Notes under the pieces: generated by a model
Databases searched by the model: none
What the model was told of the DNA's origin: nothing
The model's input: only the letters and a program-made list of their open reading frames with translations
Part shown: positions 47,001 through 59,000 of the stretch, piece by piece
Position numbering within the stretch: position 1 is the stretch's first letter
How the letters are laid out: the number at the start of each line of letters is the position of its first letter
Translations under genes and position numbers: made by a program
From: Dama dama
Taxonomy: Eukaryota; Chordata; Mammalia; Artiodactyla; Cervidae
DNA: 64,000 nucleotides
Direction: 5' to 3'
Assembly: GCF_033118175.1 (NCBI RefSeq)
Contig: NC_083685.1
Location: 130,196,501-130,260,500 of the forward strand

Positions 47001-50000
47001 TTTGGGGAGGCCTCCATTTCTATTGGAATTTAAATAAAGGAATAGTTTTATAATTTCAGATTTGCAGAATACTGCCTAGGAGGAATATGTTATTGGTGAG
47101 TGTGGGTGTTTTTAACATGGAAATATAATGATTAATATTTATAATTTAGGAAAAACCATATAAATAAAAGAAATTAGATATGGTTATTATAACATTAATT
47201 TCAGAACTATGAAAATTAAGGGTGAATAATCTAAGGATATTCTGTCTGCATATGGTATAATTTGTGAACATCTTTAAAGTCCTTCATTCTAGATTTTTGC
47301 TGTTTGGCTACACCATGCAGCTTGCAGGATCTTAGTTCCCAGCCAGGGATCAAGCCCATGCCCTTGAGTGGAAGCACAGAGCCCTCACTGCTGGACTGCC
47401 AGGGATGTCCCTCAGGGCTTTCGTCCTAAAGGAGGCCTCTGCGTAACTAATAGAACCAAAATGTGTCTCTCACTCATGGCCGGGCTGGCTGCAGCCTGGC
47501 TCTCAACTCTTAAATTCTGGGTTTGCACAGGCAGCGCCGCTTGCTGTTAGTCACTCTGTGCTCTTGGTCCCTGTAGACGGCAACGACCATGTGAAGTCCG
47601 TCTGCTTAGTGAAGCTGAAGTCTGGAGTCCTCTGACCACATAATAACTGCTTCAGTTACCTATATTTCTGTACCCCTATTCTCTAATACATACTTATTTC
47701 TTGGCATAATCGTTTTATACACCTAAAATTTGCCTTAATGCCTGCCATTATGAAGGAAAGAAGTTAATTCTCATGCATATCTCCTGATTCTAGAATCTAA
47801 AATGACAACAAAAAATTCCTTTTTTGTTTTTGCCTTTTGGGATAAATTTAATTTAAAGGTAGAATGATTTTAGTTGATTCCAATGGAAAACAGGTGATGG
47901 CAAAGTTGAATATCACATTCTGTTTTGGTGAAAGTCTAACAGTCCTCTATGTCTTTTTTTTTTTTTTACCATACAATTCACAGGAAGAAGAATCATTGGG
48001 GCACCAGATGAGAAAGCCATGGATGAAATAATGCTAGACACTTTCTCATACAGCGTGGGAGTCATCTTTAATGATTCTTTCTCTTACAAGTTCAAATTTT
48101 ATCACAGATATTACGTTCCAATTTTGAAGGAGGATTTTTTGACAGGTGACTTTCCATATAAAGTGTTACTGTTGCATTTTTCATGTTTTTAACACAAGCA
48201 CTAGGATGGGACGGGCGGCAGAGGTGCTCGCGCTAGCACCAGATTAAAGAGACGACACCCCCTGCTGACCCTGTTCCAAGCTCGTCTCTTCCCCTGGAGG
48301 ACGGCTCTCAAAACCCCAGTGAGTCATCCAGCAGATACTAGTGAATTCCCAAGGGCATGTTGGAAAGGATGCAGGGGCCATCGAGACCGAGGGCCCAGCC
48401 TCAGGTGCGCGTCCAAGGTTAGCAGGACAGGCCGCCGGCGAGCAGTTAATGACCAGCGCGAGGAGAGGTGCTCGGGGCACTTAGACCGGGGCTCCCGAGA
48501 CGCCCTGTGATGAGAGAAGCGCTGCCTGGAGACGTGAACCGCGGCCGGGAGGCGTGTGTGGGGAGCCGGGGTCCTCGCCTTCCAGAGAGTGAAGGGGGCT
48601 GTGGACGGGGCGGGAAGGAGCAGGCGGTGCTCGGCGCGGCGGAGGCGCAGTCCTGTGTAAGTGGGCAGAGCGCGCAGACGGGGCGCGCTGGGAGGAGGAG
48701 GCTGGCGCTGCCGAGGGCTGAGGCGGCGCTGCCCGAGGGCTGAGGCTGGCGCTGCCCGAGGGCTGAGGCTGGCGCTGCCCGAGGGCTGAGGCTGGAGCTG
48801 CCGAGGGCTGAGGCTGGAGCTGCCGAGGGCTGAGGCTGGCGCTGCCCGAGGGCTGAGGCGGCCGTGCTGAGGGCTGAGGCGGCGCTGCCGGAGGGCTGAG
48901 GCTGGCGCTGCCGAGGGCTGAGGCGGCGCTGCCTGAGGGCTGAGGCTGGCGCTGCCGAGGGCTGAGGCTGGCGCTGCCGAGGGCTGAGGCTGGCGCTGCC
49001 GAGGGCTGAGGCGGCGCTGCCGAGGGCTGAGGCGGCGCTGCCCGAGGGCTGAGGCGGCCGTGCTGAGGGCTGAGACGGCGCTGCCGAGGGCTGAGGCTGG
49101 CGCTGCCCGAGGGCTGAGACGGCCGTGCTGAGGGCTGAGGCGGCGCTGCCGAGGGCTGAGACGGCGCTGCCGAGGGCTGAGGCGGCGCTGCCGAGGGCTG
49201 AGGCGGCGCTGCCGAGGGCTGAGGCGGCGCTGCCGAGGGCTGAGGCGGCGCTGCCGGAGGGCTGAGGCGGCGCTGCCGAGGGCTGAGGCGGCGCTGCCGA
49301 GGGCTGAGGCGGCCGTGCTGAGGGCTGAGGCGGCGCTGCCGAGGGCTGAGGCTGGCGCTGCCTGAGGGCTGAGGCGGCCGTGCTGAGGGCTGAGGCTGGC
49401 GCTGCCCGAGGGCTGAGGCGGCCGTGCTGAGGGCTGAGACGGCGCTGCCGAGGGCTGAGGCGGCGCTGCCGAGGGCTGAGGCGGCCGTGCTGAGGGCTGA
49501 GACGGCGCTGCCGAGGGCTGAGGCGGCGCTGCCGAGGGCTGAGGCGGCGCTGCCTGAGGGCTGAGGCGGCCGTGCCGAGGGCTGAGGCGGCCCTGCCGAG
49601 GGCTGAGGCGGCGCTGCCGAGGGCTGAGGCGGCCGTGCTGAGGGCTGAGACGGCGCTGCCGAGGGCTGAGGCTGGCGCTGCCTGAGGGCTGAGGCGGCCG
49701 TGCTGAGGGCTGAGGCTGGCGCTGCCGAGGGCTGAGGCTGGCGCTGCCCGAGGGCTGAGACGGCGCTGCCGAGGGCTGAGGCGGCGCTGCCTGAGGGCTG
49801 AGGCGGCCGTGCCGAGGGCTGAGGCTGGCGCTGCCGAGGGCTGAGGCTGGCGCTGCCCGAGGGCTGAGACGTCGCTGCCGAGGGCTGAGGCGGCGCTGCC
49901 CGAGGGCTGAGGCGGCGCTGCCCGAGGGCTGAGGCGGCCGTGCTGAGGGCTGAGGCTGGAGCTGCCCGAGGGCTGAGGCGGCGCTGCCCGAGGGCTGAGG

Positions 50001-53000
50001 CTGGCGCTGCCGAGGGCTGAGGCTGGCGCTGCCCGAGGGCTGAGGCGGCGCTGCCCGAGGGCTGAGGCGGCGCTGCCCGAGGGCTGAGGCTGGCGCTGCC
50101 GGAGGGCTGAGGCGGCCGTGCTGAGGGCTGAGGCGGCCGTGCTGAGGGCTGAGGCTGGCGCTGCTGAGGGCTGAGGCTGGCGCTGCTGAGGGCTGAGGCG
50201 GCGCAGAGGCATCAGGCGCTTCGATCGGGGCAGGCGCCTTAGAGCGACCTGAGGGAGACCTCCAGATTTAGCCTCTCAGGGAGAATGGGTGAAATGTACT
50301 AGTGACGTTTCAAAATGAGGCTTCATTTCTCAGCGCTTGCTTTGCTTCTCCCCACTTATATATTTCCTGGCGCTCAGTGTTACAGAAGAGAGAGCAAAGT
50401 GTAGGGTTTGACGGCCACGATGGGTCTGCCAGGTTCAGCCTCCGGTGAGTGACTGTTACAAGCAGTGAATAAACAGAGGAATTCTGAAGCAGGGGGAGTC
50501 TTACTGCTTCAGGACACCGTGATTTAAGCTCCACGCGTTGCCCAGACCGCAGTGCAGATGTGCTAGTGCTGGGGGCCAGGAAAGGCCCGTGTGCCGAGTT
50601 CACCTTTGTGGAGAGACCAGAAGGAAAGGAGCTCTCCTGCAGGGAGAGCGTTTGGGCACAAAGCCAGTGCTGGTGCTGCAGCGCCTTTGGTGTCTGGAGC
50701 CAGAGCGAGGTGCCCAGGATGGGCCAGGCAGAGTGTTCGCTTCCGTCCTCCTTTTGTTTTCTGAGACATCCTGTGCATGCCACAGCCTCCACGAGTGAAG
50801 TCGCCTTCTTCAGAACTTTGATCTGCTCCTCTTTCCTGTGGTTAGAAGTCCTGCCTGTTGAACACTGGGGTACACATGGCTCTTTCAGTTCTGGTTTCCT
50901 CGGTGTGGATGCCCAGCAGTAGGATTGCTGGGTCGTATGGCAGTTCTGTTTCCAGTTTTTTAAGGAATCTCCACACTGTTCTCCATAGTGGCTGCACTAG
51001 TTTGCATTCCCACTCAGGATGGGGGACACATGTACACCCATGGCTGATTCATGTGTATGCATGGCAAAAAACCACTACAATACTGTAAAGTAATCAGCCT
51101 CCAGTTAAAATAAATTAATTAATTAAAAAAAGAAAAACCAAAAAAAGTCCTGCCTAGTGAAGGCTCCTCTAGAGCATTTTCTCTTGGATTCTTGTATCTT
51201 ATTTTCCAATCGCCCTACTCCCATACTGTTGGTTCTGCTTTTTCCTTTTATTTATTTATTTTTTTGAGCTAACAGCTTATTGCTCCCCCTCCTTCTCATT
51301 TCGCTCAGTTGTGCCCGACTCTTGCGACCCCATGGACTGTAGCCCACCAGGCTCCTCCGTCCATGGGATTCTTCAGGCAAGAACACTGGAGTGGGTTGCC
51401 ATTTCCTTAGCTCATTGCTAGAGTACAGATACTAGTGACTTTTCCTTCCATAATATTGGTTCTTCTTTCTTTGTGTGTGATTATAGCTTACTGCCGGGGT
51501 ACAAATATTAATGACTTTTCCTGTGCACTGGAGAAATACTGGAAAGGAGGATTCGTGCCTTTACAAGCTGCCATTAATGCTGCTATTATACAAGTAAGAA
51601 AAGTCCTAATAATTGAAGTGAGCTAATTCCAGAGGCATCAAGGTTTGATAAAAGATGGTGTCTACTCAGGTCTTCATGTGTTTATGTAATGAACTGTGTA
51701 TCCAAATGGTAAAATTGACATTTAGGTGAAGGAGTACATTTTGTTTTTAACTTTAAATTTTCAAGTAGTTTTAGAAAGTTTCAAAAACAATATACAGGGA
51801 GGCACCCACCTATTCTTCATCTAGTTTCTCCTAAAAGTAACATCTTGCATAACCACAGAACAGTATGTTCACAAAACAGGAAATGTACCGGGGCACAAGC
51901 TCCATGGCTTATTCAGATCTCAGCAGTGTCTATACTTTAATGATTTTGTTCATTTGAATTCTTCTTTAGATGACAACAAATCACTCTGTGATGGAGGAGT
52001 TGATGTCAGTTACTGCTGTAAATATGAAGACGCTACCCTTTATCTTTAAGGAGAACCTTCAAAATGAGATGTTCATTTTTTACTGCTTGCTTTACTTCTC
52101 CCCATTTATATATTTCCTATCACTCAATGTGACAAGAGAGAGAAAAAAGTACAAGGATTTGATGAACTTGATGGGTCTGCAGGATTCAGCCTTCTGGTGA
52201 GTGACTAATTCAAGTAGTGCAAGTGAATAAACAGAGAAATTCCGAAGCAATGGAAAAGTATTACTGTTTTAGAACACCGCAACTTAAACTTGATGCCTTG
52301 CCTACAGTGTTGTTGTTGTGACTTTTTTATTTAGTTCTTATTAAATTTTGCTATGCACGATAGTGATTATAGTTTTCTGGGCCCTTTTTCTGTGCCATCA
52401 TATATTAAGCCAACATTATGCTAGAGGTAGCGTTAAGATCACAGAGAATAAAAAAGAATTACCCAGCGGCAGAAGGAAGGCGTGTACCAGACCAGGTGGT
52501 CTAATCTTTAAAAAAACTTTCACTGGAGTGTAGTTGATTTATAGTGCTGTGTTAGTTTCTGCAGTACCACACGGTGCATCAAATTACACATGAACACAGA
52601 TCCACTCTTTTTTAGATTCTTTTCCAATATAGGCCATTACAGAGTCTTGGGTAGAGTTTCCTGTGCTGTACAGAGGGTCCTTATCAGCGGCCTATTTTAT
52701 ATATAGTGCGTATATGTCAACCCCAGTTTCGCAACTTCTCTCTTCCCCCCCATCTGCCTTCCCCTCTGGTGACCATAAGTTTGTTTTCTGTGTCTGTGAG
52801 TCTTTCTGCTTTGTAAATAAGTTCATTTGTACCATTTGTTTTTAGATCCCACATATAAGTGATATCATATGATCTTTGTCTTTCCCTCTCTGACTTACTT
52901 CACTCAGTGTGATGATCTCTAGGCCCATCATGTTGCCGCAAATGGCATGATTTTCTTCTTTTTATATAACTGAGTATGTTTCATGGTGTATACGTGCCAC

Positions 53001-56000
53001 ACGTTCTTCATCCGTTCCTCTGCTGATGGGCATCTAGGTTGCTCCCATTTCCTGGATACCGTGAACCCAGGGGTGCGTGAATCATTGTCTGTTGTCTCTG
53101 GAGGTGTGCCCAGGAGTGGCGTTGCAGAACCGTATGGGAGGTCCGTTTTTAGCTGTTTAGAAGGAATCTCCACACTGCCCTCCGTGCTGGCTGCACCGTC
53201 TGACATGCCTATGAGAAGGGTAGGAGGGGGCCCTTTTCTCCACACCCTCTCCAACCTTTATTGTGTGTGGACGCTTTAAGGATGACTGTTCTGACCAGTG
53301 GGAGGTGCTGCCTCGTTCTGGTTTTGATTTGCCTTCCTCCGATAACGAGTGACGCTGAGCATCTTTTCCCAGTGCCCTCCTGCCTGGCCCACCCAGGGTT
53401 ATCACTGAGTTTCTCCCCACTTCCTCCTGTTGAAGAAAGTGTAGGCCTATAACGGCTAGTTTCTGTTCAGAGACTGAGTACCAAGGATCTATTTTTTTGA
53501 GCAACTAAATGCCGTATATTGGAGTTGAGATTGCCTGTTAAGGGTGCCCAGTCCAGAGGCTGGCAGGTAGGAAGCACTTGGTAAGAGCACTTGCTTCTTA
53601 CATTGATATATCATTACCTACCCCATTTCACAAATGATTTAATGTGATTTTAAAATTTATATTTCAACATGATTATCATATATGTATGCATGTCTCTATG
53701 TGTGTATATATTATAATAGCAAATAATAATTGAGTAGAAACAAAGGTTTAGCAAAATAATGAGTAGGTAAGATTAACAGATAAATATGCAAATCATACAA
53801 TCTGCATATTAAAAAGCAGAGACATCACTTTGCCGACAAAGGTCCATATAGTCAAAGCTATGGATTCTTCGGTATTCATGTACAGATGTGAGAGTTGGAC
53901 CATAAAGAAGGCTGAGCACCTAAGAATTGATGCTTTTGAACTGTGGTGTTGGAGAAGACTCTTGAAAGTCCCTTGGACAGCAAGGAGATCCAACCAGTCC
54001 ATCCTAAAGGAAATCAGTTCTGAATATTCATTGGAAGGACTATGCTGAAGCTGAAACTCCAATACTTTGGCCACCTGATGCGAAGAGCTGGCTCATTGGA
54101 AAAGACCCTGATGCTTTAAAAGATTGAGGGCAGGAGGAGGGGGGATGACAGAGGACGAGATGGTTGGATGGCATCACTGAATCAATAGACATTAGTTTGA
54201 ACAGCCTCTGGGAGATGGTGAAGGACATGGAAGCCTGGTGTGCTACATGAGGTCATGAAGAGCTAGACACGACTTAACGAGTGAATATAATCTCTAAACC
54301 TCTAAGAGGCCAAGGCTCTTAGAGAATTCTGTGATAACATCAGTTACAAAATTCATACTGTCTAGGAAAAGAAAAATAATCTGTTTGCTTTACCCTAAAT
54401 GAAATTCAGCATTTTTCAATGTTGAGTCCTGGGAGATATTTCTCTGTATACTCCCCATAGCAACAAAATGCTGTTTATGGGTATAGTACTTATTTGGAAT
54501 GGATGAAGGACTACTTATTGGACAGCTCTTTACAAGACACTTATTAGCTGAAATAAAATTAAGGTCTAGGAAATTTAAAGTTTCCTATGAAGTATATTTT
54601 TTAACAGTAAGAGTTTTAATTCTAATATAACTGAATTATGAAATAGTAAAAGGGGAGAGTGTGTCTTGAAATTTAAAAAGGAAAGTAGCGGTTGTTCAAT
54701 GACACCTTGGGAAATACAAAGTAGTAAACGGTGTTTGTCAGGAGGAAAGAGAGAGAGGAACTCTGTGCAAATAATGGTGTCCCTGCAGCCGCTTTAGGAC
54801 AGGGAGGCACAAGCCAACTCTAGATTAAAAGCAGGAAGGTACTGGTTATTTATACCTGGATTCATTCCCAGGGTAAATTAGTATGCATGTAACCTAAAAT
54901 TTTGCAAAATGAATATATGTTCCTAAAACTAACAAGGAAAAGAAAAATCTGAAATGTTCTTAAGAACAGAATGTCTAGTGGTAATAAGTTTTACAACACT
55001 CCCACTTTTTTTTTCTTTTACAAAGGCAATAAATGTGAAATGCAGTCAATATTTATTCTAGTGATCTCTGAAATTGCTTTGTTTTATCATGAAGTTTTTC
55101 GTAGATATATTAACATCCCCCCCAACTCCACCCACAACTCCTTGCTATAGATTCCTTTTCTAGAAAGGTTTAACTTCCTTCATGCATAGTCCCCACACCC
55201 TATGGCTTTTCAGTTCCTACCTAGAGCAGTTCCCTTCTACACTCAGGAAGTAGAATGAGGCGTGCCTCTCCGAAAATGCTGATTGTCTAGCACAGTCCGA
55301 ATCCTTGTAATGACATAGAAGTTCAAAAACAAGTCAAATATGCAGTAATTAAACATGCTCTGATACACAGAGAGCCTGATGAACTATGGACAGAGGTTCG
55401 TGACATTGTACAGGAGACAGGAATCAAGACCATCCCCAAGAAAAAGAAATGCAAAAAAGCAAGGTGGCTGTCTGAGAAGGCCTTACAAATAGCTGTGAAA
55501 AGAAGAGAAGTGAAAAGCAGGGGAGAAAAGGAAAGATATTCCCATTTGAATGCAGAGTTCCAAAGAATAGCAAGGAGAGATAAGAAAGGCTTCCTCAATG
55601 ATCAGGCAAAGAAATAGAGGAAAACAATAGAATGGGAAAGACTAGAGATCTCTTCAAGAAAATCAGAGATACCAAGGGAACAATTCATGCAAGTTCAGTT
55701 CAGTTCAGTTGCTCAGTTGTGTCCGACTCTTTGCTTCCCTTGTGGCTCAACTGGTAAAGAATCCGCCTGCAATATGGAAGACCTGGGTTCGATCCCTGGG
55801 GTGGGAAGATGTCCTGGAGAAGGGAAAGGCTACCCACTCCAGTATTCTGGCCTGGAGAATTCCATGGACTGTATAGAACACGGGGTTGCAAAGAGTCGAA
55901 TACCAATGAGCGACTTTCACTTTCAGGAGTTTCTCAAGACATAGGACAGTTGGTCGTTTCATGCAAAGATGGGCTCAATAAAGGACAGAAATGTTATGGA

Positions 56001-59000
56001 CCTCACAGAAGCAGAAGATATTAAGAAGAGGTGGCAAAAATACACAGAAGAATTGTACAAAAAAGATCCTCATGACCCAGATAATCACAATGGTGATCTC
56101 TCACCTACAGACAAACATCCTGGAATGTGATGTCAAGTGGGCCTTAGAAAGCATCACTATGAACAAAGCTAGTGGAGGTGATGGAATTCCAGTTGAGCTC
56201 TTTCAAATCCTAGGAAATGATGCTGTGAAAGTGCTGCAATCAATGTCAGCAAATTTGGAAAATTCAGCAGTGGCCACAAGATTGGAAAAGGTCAGTTTTC
56301 ATTCCAATTCTAAAGAAAGGCAATCCCAAAGAATGCTCAAACTACCGCACAATTGCACTCATCTCACATGCTAGTAAAGTAATGCTCAAAATTCTCCAAG
56401 CCAGGCTTCAGCAATACGTGAACTGTGAACTTCCAGATGTTCAAGCTAGTTTTAGAAAAGGCAGAGGAACCAGAGATCAAATTGCCAACATCCTATGGAT
56501 CATGGAAAAAGCAAGAGAGTTCCAGAAAAACATCTATTTCTGCTTTATTGGCTATGCCAAAGTCTTTGACTGTGTGGGTCACAATAAACTGTGGAAAATT
56601 CTGAAAGACATGGGAATACCAGACCACCTGACCTGCCTCTTGAGAAACCTGTGTGCAAGTCAGGAAGCAACAGTTAGAACTGGACATAGAACAGACTGGT
56701 TCCAAATAGGAAAAGGAGTACGTCAAGACTGTATATTGTCACCCTGCTTATTTAACTTCTATGCAGAGTACATCATGAGAAACACTGGGCTGGAAGAAGC
56801 ACAAGCTGGAATCAAGATTGCTGGGAGAAATATCAATAACCTCAGATATGCAGATGACACTACCCTTATGGCAGAGAATGAAGAAGAACTAAAAAGCCTC
56901 TTGATGAAAGTGAACGAGGAAAGTGAAAACGTTGGCTTAAATCTCAACATTCAGAAAACTAAGATCATGGCATCTGGTCCCATCACCTCATGGCAAATAG
57001 AAGGGGAAACAGTGGAAACAGTGGCTGACTTTATTTTTGGGGCTCCAAAATCACTGCAGATGGTGATTGCAGCCATGAAATTAAAAGATGCTTACTCCTT
57101 GGAAGGAAAGTTATGACCAACCTATATAGTATATTAAAAAGCAGAGACATTACTTTGTCAACAAAGGTCTATCCAGTCAAGGCTATGGTTTTTCCAGTGG
57201 TCATGTATGGATGTGAGAGTTGGACTGTGAAGAAAGCTGAGTGCCAAAGAATTAATGCTCTTGAACTGTGGTGTTGGAGAAGACTCTTGGGAGTCCCTTG
57301 GACTGCAAGGAGATCCAACCAGTCCATCCTAAAGGAGATCAGTCCTGGGTGTTCATTGGAAGGACTGATGTTGAAGCTGAAACTCCAATACTTTGGCCAC
57401 CTCATGCGAAGATTTGACTCATTGGAAAAGGCCCTGATGCTGGGAAAGATTGAGGGCAGGAGGAGAAGGGAACAACAGAGGATGGGATGGCTGGATGGCA
57501 TCACTGACTCAATGGACTTGAGTTTGGGTAAACTTCGGGAGTTGGTGATGGACAGGGAGGCCTGGCGTGCTGCGGTCCATGAGGTCGCAAAGAGTCAGAC
57601 ACGACTGAGTGACTGAACTGAAGTGAACTGAAACATGCTGTACTGGGACATATTCATGCAAATTCCTGATTTTAATAATTTCACTGTTTTCTCCAGCTGT
57701 TTCTTATTAGGCAATTTTATGTACAAGGAAGAACTCTGACCTGACTGAAAGCCTAGAGCTGCTCTCTCAGTTCTGTTACTGACTTACTGTGGCGACCTTT
57801 ACCAGGAAGAAGAACTGCCATTTATTCATCTGTAAAATGAGAAGCTTAGGCTAAAATGCTCTTCAGGTTTCCTAAATCTAAGACTGACTGCTACTTCTAA
57901 TACCCACTTCATAAAAATGTGAACACCAGCACATCTAAAGCAAGGCAGTGTGAACACGTAAGGGTGTCACCATAATCTATGTTCAGTCATGTCCAGCTCT
58001 TTGTGACCCCATGGACTATAACCCACAAGGCTCCTCTGTCCATGGGATTCTCCAGGCAAGAATACTGGAGTGGGTTGCCGTTCCCTTCTCCAGGGGATCT
58101 TCCAGACCCAGGGATCAAACCCGTATCTCCTGCATTGCCGGGGGATTTTTTTTACCACTGAGCCTCCTGGGAAGCCCACCATCACCTGAAGCAGTTTTCA
58201 GAAAGAAACGCTGAACAGGAGCAGCATGCATGCACTGGGCTCAGGGCAGTTATGAGATTCCAACTTCCTACGGGAGGGAAGGCGGGGCTGCTGCTGGCTG
58301 CGGTCCTCAGGAGCGACCACATCATCGGTTGGCCTCGAGTACAGCCACGGTCATTGATGGACCAGCAGCTGTTGTTTCCTTCCAACTTTATAATGAGGAC
58401 ACTTTGGTAATATGTAATAAAGCTGAAAACACCAAATGCTTATCTCCTGGAATTCAGCAATCTCACCTTAAAGAAAAATTGTGTGCACTTTGCTCCAAAA
58501 AGGCAAGTGCAAGAATATTCTTAGCAACATTGCATTAGAAAGAAGGTCTGGAAACAACCTATATGGCCACGGACAGGAGAACACTGAGTTGCATTCACAC
58601 AATGAAATATGATACGCCAGTGTATAATGTTTACGTGTTGTGAACAAAGGCAAGTTTCAAAAGAACACATGCGAGGTGACACTCCTGATGCTTGTTCATA
58701 TTAGTTATACACCGTGAATACCGAGTCAGTATGCAGGGTGACACCAGCAGAGCCGTGGTAATATTTTAGTTTATTGTTGTTCAGTCGCTAAGTTGTGTCT
58801 GACTCTTTTCCACCGTATGGACCACAGCACGCCAGGCTTCTCTGTCCTTCACTCTCTCCAGGAATTTGCTCAAACTCATGTCCATTGAGTCAGTGATGCC
58901 ATCCAACCATCTCATCCTCTGTCACCCCCTGCTCCTCCTGTCCCCAATCCCTCCCAGCATCAAGGTCTTTTCCAATGAGTCTGCTCTTCACATCAGGTGG

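Noticed and set aside
48468..48743. 91-codon plus-strand frame beside the minisatellite
   Set aside because: GC-rich composition effect running into the repeat, no similarity to any protein I know.
48700..50205. CRISPR array
   Set aside because: Contiguous 21-23 bp units without unique spacers, in a mammalian intron.
48446..50212. 588-codon minus-strand open frame as a novel repeat protein
   Set aside because: It lies wholly in a minisatellite whose unit has no stop in any antisense frame, and unit-length changes move the frame without selection for one register. No homologue, promoter or splice context is visible.
55991..57616. Active BovB element
   Set aside because: 5' truncated, no endonuclease, motif A Asp lost, frameshifts and a nested SINE.
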